A stretch of DNA of 5,298 nt. Origin: Candidatus Kaiserbacteria bacterium. Its GTDB lineage: Bacteria > Patescibacteriota > Minisyncoccia > Phycocordibacterales > UBA918. The notes beneath the pieces are model-generated. The model searched no databases. It had not been told where the DNA came from and saw nothing but the letters and a program-made list of their open reading frames with translations. Positions 1-5,267 of this stretch are shown here, in pieces; the stretch's first letter is position 1, and every line of letters begins with the position of its first letter. The translations under genes were made by a program, and so were the position numbers. The stretch covers positions 1 to 5,298 of the forward strand of contig JAHFMK010000045.1 in assembly GCA_023264435.1 (NCBI GenBank). The letters run 5' to 3'.

Positions 1-1
1 T

Positions 2-94
2 CTCATAGGACTCTTTATATTTTCACTTTTCTCACTTCGTATCAGTATCAGGCCTCCACAGAGGATAAAATATCAATTACATCATACGACCTAA
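2..94 (+). CDS. Possible 3' end of a membrane-protein gene (partial)
   Basis: Reading from base 2, the frame stays open for 30 codons and ends with TAA at 92-94. The predicted peptide begins with a hydrophobic run (LIGLFIFSLFSL) followed by a basic, polar tail (RISIRPPQRIKYQLHHTT). This is the usual look of a C-terminal membrane helix with a cytoplasmic tail. The stop lies 2 nt before the large hairpin at 97-139, as expected if that hairpin ends two convergent genes. Against it, the stretch is short, the frame starting at base 1 is also open (to a TAA at 191-193), and the start lies outside the window. No family can be named. This is a plausible fragment rather than an established gene. Confidence 0.35.
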   Translation, partial: LIGLFIFSLFSLRISIRPPQRIKYQLHHTT

Positions 95-96
95 AA

Positions 97-139
97 TTAA
101 TAATACCCCGCACGCCTACGGCGTGCGGGGTATTATTAA
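97..139 (-). terminator. Intrinsic terminator of recA, possibly bidirectional
   Basis: Bases 97-116 and 120-139 are perfect inverted complements: 20 bp with a 3-nt loop. The upper part is GC-rich and the base is AT-rich (ttaataat/attattaa). On the minus strand the hairpin begins 18 nt after the recA stop codon and is followed by TTTTAG, the form of a Rho-independent terminator. On the plus strand the right arm ends in ATTATTAA and then CTCTCTC, a poorer U-tract, but it could still end a convergent gene stopping at 94. Confidence 0.88.
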
Positions 140-157
140 CTCTCTCATCTCACCACA

Positions 158-1249
158 CTACTCACCACCTGAAGGGATACCCTCTTCTTTAAGTGCCTTT
201 CGCACAAGCTTCTCAATTTCTCCAAGAAGTTTCTTGTCAGTACGTATAGTGGTGCGTGCTGCATCATAGCCACGCCCCAGCTTTACCTCTGCACTTGCAT
301 CTCCACCAGGAGGGAGGTATGTATAGGAAGCTCCTGATTTTTTCACAAATCCGTATTTTTCACCGAGTGCAAGAAGTTCACCCTCACGGCTAATACCTTC
401 ATTGTAGATAAGGTCAAACTCCGTTGCTTTAAACGGTGCTGCCACTTTGTTCTTCACGACTTTTACACGATGTCGTCCACCCACCACTTCCTCACCTTTT
501 TTAATTTGTGCAATACGGCGAATGTCTAAACGCACCGAGGTATAAAATTTCAATGCTTTTCCACCAGGAGTTGTTTCAGGATTACCAAACATCACACCAA
601 TCTGCATACGAATTTGATTGATGAAAATAATGACGGTCTTTGATTTTGCAACGATAGACGTGAGTTTACGAAGTGCTTGACTCATAAGCCGTGCCTGTTT
701 GCCTACGTGATGTGCTCCCATCTCTCCCTCAATTTCATCACGAGGGGTGAGTGCTGCCACAGAGTCAATCACTATCACATCAATTTTTCCTGAACGCACG
801 AGCGATTCCACAATTTCAAGTGCTTGCTCACCATTGTCTGGCTGTGAGATAAGGAGCTCGTCAAGCTTCACACCAAGGTTACTTGCGTATTGTGGATCCA
901 TCGCATGCTCTGCATCAATAAATGCACAGATACCACCGAGCTTCTGTGCTTCGGCGATTGCGTGGAGTGAAAGGGTGGTTTTTCCCGAAGATTCTGGTCC
1001 ATAGATTTCAATAATACGTCCGCGAGGATAACCACCAATACCGAGTGCTTCATCGAGTCCAATAGACCCCGTAGAGATAGCGTCCACGTCAACTTTACGG
1101 GTATTACCGAGAGTCATGATTGCTTCCTCACCAAACTTTGTTTTAATACTGCGAAGCGTTTCTGAAATACTATCAATACCTGTTCGTCCATCACTTTCTT
1201 TTTCACCAAGCACTTTTTTTGCTACTGTCGCTTTCTTTTTAACTGCCAT
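158..1249 (-). CDS. recA: Recombinase RecA
   Basis: RecA is the ATP-dependent strand-exchange protein. It coats single-stranded DNA, pairs it with a homologous duplex and, in many bacteria, triggers LexA self-cleavage. This 363-residue protein is complete. It has a lysine-rich N-terminal helix region (1-40), Walker A GPESSGKT at 84-91, the catalytic glutamate in FIDAEHA (E114), Walker B VIVID at 158-162, loop L1 near 170-190, and loop L2 containing NQIRMQIGVMFGNPETTPGG at 211-230. The C-terminal domain runs to about residue 350. The N-terminus is roughly 15 residues longer than in E. coli. The C-terminus ends KEEGIPSGGE and lacks the long acidic tail of the E. coli protein. The ATG at 1249 is the only good start and has no Shine-Dalgarno sequence. 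It is followed by a strong terminator and preceded by a 122-bp structured leader after the Ig-like gene. Confidence 0.98.
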   Translation of the reverse strand: MAVKKKATVAKKVLGEKESDGRTGIDSISETLRSIKTKFGEEAIMTLGNTRKVDVDAISTGSIGLDEALGIGGYPRGRIIEIYGPESSGKTTLSLHAIAEAQKLGGICAFIDAEHAMDPQYASNLGVKLDELLISQPDNGEQALEIVESLVRSGKIDVIVIDSVAALTPRDEIEGEMGAHHVGKQARLMSQALRKLTSIVAKSKTVIIFINQIRMQIGVMFGNPETTPGGKALKFYTSVRLDIRRIAQIKKGEEVVGGRHRVKVVKNKVAAPFKATEFDLIYNEGISREGELLALGEKYGFVKKSGASYTYLPPGGDASAEVKLGRGYDAARTTIRTDKKLLGEIEKLVRKALKEEGIPSGGE

Positions 1250-1260
1250 GTATATACTAT

Positions 1261-1266
1261 TTTATA
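1261..1266 (-). promoter_or_regulatory. Candidate -10 box of recA (TATAAA)
   Basis: On the minus strand TATAAA lies 11 nt upstream of the recA ATG. If it works as a -10 element, transcription would start only about 4-6 nt before the start codon, giving a nearly leaderless mRNA. That would fit the absence of a Shine-Dalgarno sequence. No convincing -35 hexamer sits 16-18 nt upstream, and the surrounding DNA is so AT-rich that other -10-like hexamers exist (TATATT at 1284-1279, TATAAT at 1354-1349). Confidence 0.35.
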
Positions 1267-1275
1267 CTATTAAAA

Positions 1276-1349
1276 TAAAATATAGTGTTTAGTATTCTCC
1301 CTCGGACCGTCCGAGGGAGAAAGTTTACACTACTAAAATATAGTGTTTA
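1276..1349 (-). repeat. 16-bp direct repeat in the recA leader
   Basis: The minus-strand sequence TAAACACTATATTTTA occurs exactly twice, at 1291-1276 and 1349-1334, with start points 58 bp apart. Each copy contains a TATATT hexamer, so the copies could be duplicated promoter elements or two binding sites for a regulator of recA. The sequence between them carries the 12-bp hairpin at 1295-1321 and a segment (1324-1332) partly complementary to the TAGTGTTTA half of either copy. Confidence 0.7.
1295..1321 (-). other. 12-bp perfect hairpin in the recA leader
   Basis: Bases 1295-1306 (TTCTCCCTCGGA) pair perfectly with 1310-1321 around a 3-nt loop. No T-tract follows on either strand, so it is not a typical intrinsic terminator. 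It lies between the two 16-bp repeats. It would be in the mRNA if the ftsK operon reads through into recA, but outside it if recA starts from the box near 1261. It could attenuate read-through or protect a processed 3' end. Confidence 0.55.
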
Positions 1350-1360
1350 TTATACCGCAT

Positions 1361-1387
1361 CCCGTTCGCACCTACGGTGCGGACGGG
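1361..1387 (-). other. GC-rich hairpin spanning the stop codon of the Ig-like gene
   Basis: Bases 1361-1372 and 1376-1387 pair over 12 positions with a 3-nt loop. In the minus-strand transcript one pair (1382 with 1366) is a C/A mismatch; on the plus strand it would be a T/G wobble. The TAG stop (1374-1372) sits at the apex, so the last codons of the gene form the 5' arm. No T-run follows (ATGCGGTATAAT). It may be a weak terminator or a 3'-end stabiliser for the ftsK transcript. Confidence 0.5.
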
Positions 1388-1749
1388 GACACATACACAT
1401 ACTCCCTCCGCACCTCTGTCATACGTCCAAAACGGTCTTTTGCGGTAAGGCTCATGATAGAGTACCCCCGAGCAAGTACAAGCATTTGCGTAAATGCCCC
1501 ATGCTCATCAGTATGAATTTCCTTACCATTGAGGGTAAGTTTCACAATATTTTTTGTTATTCCCGTGATGGTGATGATTTTTTCGTGTTGTATGGGAGTG
1601 TATGAGTCTGTCAATATTATTTCTGGTCCAGAAATAATATTGCGTGCTTGAAAGAGAACATACATCACCATGAGTATACTTAATGTGCTAATACCCAAAA
1701 TAATAAGCACACTTCGCAGTGTTATTCCTCCATTTCTAAACTCAGACAT
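1372..1749 (-). CDS. Small membrane-anchored protein with an Ig-like outer domain
   Basis: This complete gene encodes 125 residues. A short polar N-terminus (MSEFRNGGITLR) is followed by one hydrophobic helix at about 13-33 (SVLIILGISTLSILMVMYVLF), with no signal-peptidase motif that I can see, so it is probably an N-in, C-out anchor. The outer part (about 40-120) has the alternating beta pattern of bacterial Ig-like or glucodextranase-B-like domains: GPEIILTDSYTP, then ITITGITKN, LTLNGKEIHTDEHGAF and LTAKDRFGR. Proteins with this layout are common in Parcubacteria, but I know of no assigned function. The ATG lies 3 nt after the ftsK stop (TAA GGT ATG), so co-transcription and translational coupling are likely. 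A weak GAGG lies 11 nt upstream. Gene prediction is firm; the fold is inferred from pattern. Confidence 0.9.
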   Translation of the reverse strand: MSEFRNGGITLRSVLIILGISTLSILMVMYVLFQARNIISGPEIILTDSYTPIQHEKIITITGITKNIVKLTLNGKEIHTDEHGAFTQMLVLARGYSIMSLTAKDRFGRMTEVRREYVYVSPSAP

Positions 1750-1752
1750 ACC

Positions 1753-3933
1753 TTAGACTTCCTCACTCACACCATCATCGGTACGGCGACCTTCAAGTAC
1801 TCCGCGTGCACGTGAGCCATCTGCGGGTCCAATGACACCGTTTTTTTCAAGAAGGTCAACGAGGCGCGCTGCACGTCCGTATCCGATACGAAGCTTGCGT
1901 TGGAGATATGAGGTGGATGCCTTGCCCGCTTCCAATACCGCGATACGTGCGTCATCATACAAATCATCTTCTTCATCATCATCTACCATGGAAGAAAATA
2001 CTGAACCATCCGCCTTGTCACCGTTCGGCGTAAGGTCAATGGTATCGAGTGTTTGTGCGGACTCTTGGTTTTTAAGATAATTCACCACGCGTGTCACTTC
2101 ATCATTGCTCACAAAGGCAGATTGTAATCGCATCGGCTTTGGACTTTCGTTTGAGAGGAAAAGCAAGTCACCTTTGCCGAGGAGCTTTTCTGCTCCACCT
2201 TGGTCGAGAATGGTCCGTGAGTCTATTTGTGAGGCAACATTGAGTGCAATACGTGTTGGGATATTTGCCTTAATAGTCCCCGTAATCACATTGACCGAAG
2301 GACGTTGTGTGGAAAGGATAAGGTGAATACCAACCGCACGACTCATCTGTGCGAGACGCACAATACTTGCTTCAAGTTCCTTAGGATAGCTGTGCATAAG
2401 GTCGGCAAGCTCATCTACAATAATGACGATGTAGGGAAGCGGTTCAGGGAGTTCGTCACGTTCTTCCTCAGGTGAGTTATTTTTTTCAAATTTTGCTTTT
2501 GCAGGATGATACACGTTTTCATGATAAGTACTGATGTTTTGCACCTTTGCGTTTTGGAGAATGTCCAATCGCCGTTCCATCTCAGTGATTGCCCATTTGA
2601 GTGCACGAAGGACGAGCTTTGCATCAGTAATAACAGGAGAGAGGAGATGTGGAATACCATTGTAGAGGGTGAGCTCCACTCGCTTTGGGTCTACCATGAT
2701 AAAGCGAAGTTGGTCGGGTGAATTACGGAAGAGAAGTGAAATGATGAGATTGTGAATTGCAACCGATTTACCAGAGCCTGTGGTACCTGCAATGAGTCCA
2801 TGAGGCATACGTGCCACATCGGCAAACATCGCTTCGCCCGTAATCCCCTTGCCGAGAGCAACGAGGAGTGGCTTTGGAGAATCAGTATACTCAGGAGAGG
2901 AAAAGAGGGAGGCGAGCCCAATGGTCTGTTTTTGTTTATTGGGCACCTCAATACCGACGAGTGACTTCCCAGGGATAGGTGCTTCAATACGAATAGGGCT
3001 CGCTGCGAGTGCGTACTCAAGGTTGGTTTGAAGACCTACAATCTTTTCGAGTTTCACTCCTTCCGCAGGCTTAATAGCATAGCGAGTAATAGATGAACCA
3101 ATAGTGACTGCGTCCATCTCTACTTCAATATTAAACTTTTTGAGTGTTCGCTTAATGGTGATGGAGTTTGCCTTCACATCGCCCACATCGGGTACACCCT
3201 TATCCTTGCTCAAAAGTGAAAGAGGAGGAGGTGCGTATGTACCTTTAAAGCTTGAAACCACAAAATCCAAACTTTTTGCAGGCCCCAATATTTTTTCAGA
3301 AAGTTTTTTCTTTCGGGGAGCAGTCTCTCCATCGTTCTCTGATGTAGTATCGGCATCGTCTGGTTCAGTAGGAACACTCATGACCGCGTCAGGTAGATTG
3401 TCTTCATCATCCTCGTCCTCAGCATGTCGTTTGGTAAACAAGTGGATAAAGTTGGTATTGAAGGTAAGAAATATTCCGGTAAAGAGAATTGCAAAAAGCA
3501 TTACACTTGCCACGATGGTACCAAAGAGTGCACTGAGTGGATAGTGGAGCAAATAGCCAAAAATACCACCACCATTTTCCACACTCATATCAAGAAGTCC
3601 CAAGGACGCAAGAAAGAAAAGAAGAACACCAATAATTTTTGAGCCACTCACATGGTTGTCTTCGCGGGGTTTGAGAAACACATATACATAGAGTATGCAG
3701 ACGAGTGGTGCAAGCACAGAGCCATAGCCAAAAAGATAGGCAAGTGCAGAATGTGTTACATCGCCAACTATTCCCGCATAGCCCAATGATGAGAAAAGAA
3801 AAAAGACGGCAAGCACAACAAAAAATATTGCCGTAATTGCTTGCTTTGTATGCGGAGAAAGGTCACCAAAAAATGATTGCTTCTCAATATGATTTTTAAC
3901 GGGTGGTCGTCGCTTCGGTGATGCTTTTGCCAT
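1753..3933 (-). CDS. ftsK: DNA translocase FtsK
   Basis: FtsK/SpoIIIE proteins anchor at the division septum and pump chromosomal DNA so that the terminus is cleared and dimers can be resolved. The 726-residue protein is complete. It has a basic N-terminus (MAKASPKRRPP), four membrane helices (about 32-52, 62-87, 99-115, 133-157) and a short acidic linker (171-204, EDEDDED). The alpha domain spans about 255-345. The RecA-like motor has Walker A AGTTGSGKS at 382-390 and Walker B YIVIIVDELADLM at 501-513. A winged-helix gamma domain occupies 660-715 (SYLQRKLRIGYGRAARLVDLLEKNGVI), the part that reads polar DNA motifs in other species. The linker is far shorter than in E. coli. I chose the ATG at 3933: the frame is open to 3999, but the 22 extra residues are unlike other FtsK N-termini and overlap the divergent promoter region. 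It heads the leftward block with the Ig-like gene and recA. Confidence 0.97.
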   Translation of the reverse strand: MAKASPKRRPPVKNHIEKQSFFGDLSPHTKQAITAIFFVVLAVFFLFSSLGYAGIVGDVTHSALAYLFGYGSVLAPLVCILYVYVFLKPREDNHVSGSKIIGVLLFFLASLGLLDMSVENGGGIFGYLLHYPLSALFGTIVASVMLFAILFTGIFLTFNTNFIHLFTKRHAEDEDDEDNLPDAVMSVPTEPDDADTTSENDGETAPRKKKLSEKILGPAKSLDFVVSSFKGTYAPPPLSLLSKDKGVPDVGDVKANSITIKRTLKKFNIEVEMDAVTIGSSITRYAIKPAEGVKLEKIVGLQTNLEYALAASPIRIEAPIPGKSLVGIEVPNKQKQTIGLASLFSSPEYTDSPKPLLVALGKGITGEAMFADVARMPHGLIAGTTGSGKSVAIHNLIISLLFRNSPDQLRFIMVDPKRVELTLYNGIPHLLSPVITDAKLVLRALKWAITEMERRLDILQNAKVQNISTYHENVYHPAKAKFEKNNSPEEERDELPEPLPYIVIIVDELADLMHSYPKELEASIVRLAQMSRAVGIHLILSTQRPSVNVITGTIKANIPTRIALNVASQIDSRTILDQGGAEKLLGKGDLLFLSNESPKPMRLQSAFVSNDEVTRVVNYLKNQESAQTLDTIDLTPNGDKADGSVFSSMVDDDEEDDLYDDARIAVLEAGKASTSYLQRKLRIGYGRAARLVDLLEKNGVIGPADGSRARGVLEGRRTDDGVSEEV

Positions 3934-3938
3934 AGTTA

Positions 3939-3951
3939 TATACGTATAATA
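3939..3951 (-). promoter_or_regulatory. Candidate ftsK promoter region with a 10-bp palindrome
   Basis: On the minus strand TATTAT (3951-3946) lies 12 nt before the ftsK ATG and could be a -10 box giving a very short leader, a spacing almost the same as that of the recA box. It overlaps a perfect palindrome, TATACGTATA (3939-3948). The plus strand also reads TATAAT at 3945-3950, which could serve rightward transcription. No good -35 hexamer accompanies either. There is no Shine-Dalgarno sequence before the ATG. Confidence 0.35.
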
Positions 3952-4055
3952 CTCATGCATAATAGCACAGAGGACGCTATATTTTGTGTGGATATACAAA
4001 CAGTCAAAGATGTTTTCTAAAAAGACAATCTCTGTTCAAAGACAAAAAAATGGCG

Positions 4056-4087
4056 TATAGTGTACATACAAATGTCCGACATATAAA
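4056..4087 (+). promoter_or_regulatory. Candidate promoter and operator of the winged-helix gene
   Basis: TATAAA at 4082-4087 is a likely -10 box, 19 nt before the ATG at 4107. TGTACA at 4061-4066, itself a palindrome, matches four of six bases of TTGACA but with a short 15-bp spacer. Between them is the inverted repeat ATGTC-C-GACAT (4072-4082), which touches the -10 box. A regulator bound there would block RNA polymerase, so autoregulation by the downstream winged-helix protein is possible. A further TATAGT lies at 4056-4061. Confidence 0.35.
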
Positions 4088-4106
4088 AGTCAGACAGCGT
4101 GACGAT

Positions 4107-4808
4107 ATGGAAATCAAAGAGACATCATCAAAGACTATTGAGATAAAAAGAACTATTGAAGATGTAAATTACTTCAAGTATATTTTCAAAAAGACAGAGA
4201 AAATATGCTGTGCTGTCTTTTACACACTTCGTATAGATACTAACTTGTCCCAAAGAGATGTGGTCGTATCTGACTTAGAAGCATCAGCACAACAAGTCCT
4301 TCATCGTGCCTTAGAGACACTTCGCAGTACCGATTCTACCAGAGAGGAGAAAGTCACTGATCTCAAATTTGCGCTCATTGCCCTCGAATCAAAACTCCGT
4401 ATAGCACACGCGGTGCGGTACATCAATACCGAGATACTCGCGGTCTTTCTCCATGAGATTGATTCTGTCTATCGTGCTATGCGAAAGTATCTTGAACATG
4501 ATACGCATAATCCCCTTGCCGAGCATGATATGCGTGTGGAATACACTTCTGCACCCAAGACTCCTCGCGCAAAAGCACTTACCTTTGTGTCAGCAGAAGG
4601 GGGAGTGACCGATGTGAAGATACGAAGTAGGCGTGAACAAATCATTGACTTCCTCAGAGACAACACGGATGCCACAATAAAGGACATAATGGGTATCATC
4701 AAAGACTGCAGTGAAAAGACAATACAGCGTGAGTTGATGAGTATGATAAAGGACAATATTGTAGTCCGTGAAGGTGAAAGAAGATGGAGTAAATACAAGC
4801 TTGTATAG
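4107..4808 (+). CDS. Winged-helix DNA-binding protein of a Parcubacteria-type family
   Basis: The gene encodes 233 residues. An N-terminal, mostly helical region (about 15-130) contains NYFKYIFKKTEKICCAVFYT near 21-40, matching a KTEK...A.Y signature I associate with uncharacterised Parcubacteria proteins. A polar linker (about 132-170) follows. The C-terminal domain (174-233) is a winged helix: RREQIIDFLRDN, then IKDIMGIIKDCSEKTIQREL as helix-turn-helix, and VVREGERRWSKYKLV as the wing. This suggests a sequence-specific DNA-binding protein, probably a transcription regulator; no target is known. It is divergent from ftsK. I chose the ATG at 4107 because the promoter-like boxes lie just upstream. 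The frame extends to an ATG at 4050 (252 residues) and a TTG at 3984, and neither start has a Shine-Dalgarno sequence. No catalytic motif is visible. Confidence 0.88.
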   Translation: MEIKETSSKTIEIKRTIEDVNYFKYIFKKTEKICCAVFYTLRIDTNLSQRDVVVSDLEASAQQVLHRALETLRSTDSTREEKVTDLKFALIALESKLRIAHAVRYINTEILAVFLHEIDSVYRAMRKYLEHDTHNPLAEHDMRVEYTSAPKTPRAKALTFVSAEGGVTDVKIRSRREQIIDFLRDNTDATIKDIMGIIKDCSEKTIQRELMSMIKDNIVVREGERRWSKYKLV

Positions 4809-4809
4809 T

Positions 4810-4845
4810 GTATGCAAATGCAATAAAAAGACATGCAATGCATAC
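4810..4845 (+). terminator. Weak hairpin just after the winged-helix gene
   Basis: GTATGCA (4810-4816) pairs with TGCATAC (4839-4845). Inside it TGCA (4819-4822) pairs with TGCA (4834-4837), leaving an 11-nt A-rich loop. It begins 2 nt after the stop codon, the position expected for a terminator. It is AT-rich and followed only by TGTTTATAAAT, so termination would be inefficient; it may simply mark the 3' end. Confidence 0.35.
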
Positions 4846-5019
4846 TGTTTATAAATAAAAGCCAGCCCCTAATGGTGATTACGGACAGACAACCACCAAG
4901 CTCATTTTCCTTAATTTGACTATGTACTACAAAACATTGTCCTATGTCACTGCTGATAATACGTGTAAGAATGGGAATATACACACGTCATCTAACGTAG
5001 ACAGAGGAGGTTTTTTTGG

Positions 5020-5048
5020 TTGACTTTGATGTCATTCAAACGTATGCT
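5020..5048 (+). promoter_or_regulatory. Sigma-70-like promoter candidate, TTGACT-17-TATGCT
   Basis: TTGACT (5020-5025) matches five of six bases of the -35 consensus. Exactly 17 bp later TATGCT (5043-5048) matches four of six of the -10 consensus. It is the best -35/-10 pair I found in the window. Transcription would start near 5055 and run into the hairpin at 5081-5132. It conflicts with the alternative reading of the same bases as the start of a small ORF. Confidence 0.4.
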
Positions 5049-5133
5049 TCTGTCACTGTTTTTTTTCACACAATGTGCAGTATCGCATGCACTACATCTA
5101 CGGACTTACCATAGATGTAGTGCAATGCGATAG
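5020..5133 (+). CDS. Possible very short ORF with signal-like peptide
   Basis: From TTG at 5020 (or ATG at 5029) to TAG at 5131-5133 the frame encodes 37 (or 34) residues. The start is basic and is followed by a hydrophobic stretch (KRMLLSLFFF), like a small membrane or secreted peptide. AGGAGG at 5005-5010 lies 9 nt before the TTG, an ideal Shine-Dalgarno spacing, although the main genes here do not use such sites. The second half of the frame is the hairpin at 5081-5132, so its residues are dictated by an inverted repeat. It could be a leader peptide whose translation opens the hairpin, or a chance ORF. Confidence 0.15.
   Translation: MTLMSFKRMLLSLFFFTQCAVSHALHLRTYHRCSAMR
5081..5132 (+). 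ncRNA. Long hairpin, core of a candidate small RNA
   Basis: Bases 5081-5100 pair with 5112-5132 over 20 bp, with a single bulged A in the 3' arm and an 11-nt loop (5101-5111). No T-tract follows on either strand, so it is not a simple terminator. A promoter-like pair lies upstream (5020-5048) and a hairpin plus T8 tract downstream (to 5267). The whole could be a transcript of roughly 210 nt starting near 5055. It matches no RNA family I can recognise; its strand is inferred from those signals. Confidence 0.35.
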
Positions 5134-5206
5134 AAAATAACGTGATGATAGCCGAGCATGTGCTCTAGCTCATTTCTGTTATACACATTTTTGTAGCTCA
5201 AACAGG

Positions 5207-5233
5207 GTATGCAAAATGCATAATTTTGTATAC
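5207..5233 (+). other. 11-bp hairpin with G-U pair
   Basis: Bases 5207-5217 (GTATGCAAAAT) pair with 5223-5233 (ATTTTGTATAC) around GCATA. The one non-Watson-Crick pair is G-U in a plus-strand RNA but would be C/A on the minus strand, favouring rightward transcription. An alternative fold pairs TATGCA (5208-5213) with TGCATA (5217-5222). It sits just before the terminator-like hairpin at 5236. Confidence 0.4.
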
Positions 5234-5235
5234 TA

Positions 5236-5267
5236 TATGAAGTACGCTTCATAGGGCGGTTTTTTTT
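5236..5267 (+). terminator. Terminator-like hairpin with T8 tract
   Basis: TATGAAG (5236-5242) and CTTCATA (5247-5253) form a 7-bp stem with a TACG loop. A GGGCGG spacer follows, then eight Ts (5260-5267). The 6-nt gap between stem and T-tract is longer than ideal, so efficiency is uncertain. It is the most likely 3' end for any rightward transcript of the 4809-5298 region. Confidence 0.4.

Noticed and set aside
1..6. ATG of a leftward gene at the window edge
   Set aside because: Only ATGAGA is visible, with a weak AAAGAG upstream; two codons are not enough to call a gene.
1250..1371. SOS (LexA) box before recA
   Set aside because: Only a half-site (GAAC near 1367-1364) is present; there is no complete GAAC-N4-GTTC or CTGT-N8-ACAG.
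1285..1605. 106-codon open frame on the plus strand
   Set aside because: It runs through the recA leader hairpins and antisense to the Ig-like gene; no recognisable features.
3104..3544. 146-codon open frame on the plus strand
   Set aside because: It lies antisense to the acidic linker and alpha domain of ftsK. Its serine-rich composition is the complement of the ftsK codons, not a protein.
3934..3999. Upstream extension of ftsK by 22 codons
   Set aside because: The added residues (MYIHTKYSVLC...) do not resemble FtsK N-termini and overlap the promoter-like and palindromic sequence. The MAKASPKRRP start is basic, as is usual.
4469..4984. 171-codon open frame on the minus strand
   Set aside because: It is largely antisense to the winged-helix gene, begins in structured intergenic DNA, has no family features, and the plus-strand frame has clear domain signatures.
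5081..5132. MITE or IS terminal inverted repeat
   Set aside because: The arms are separated by only 11 nt, no flanking target duplication is visible, and there is no transposase nearby.
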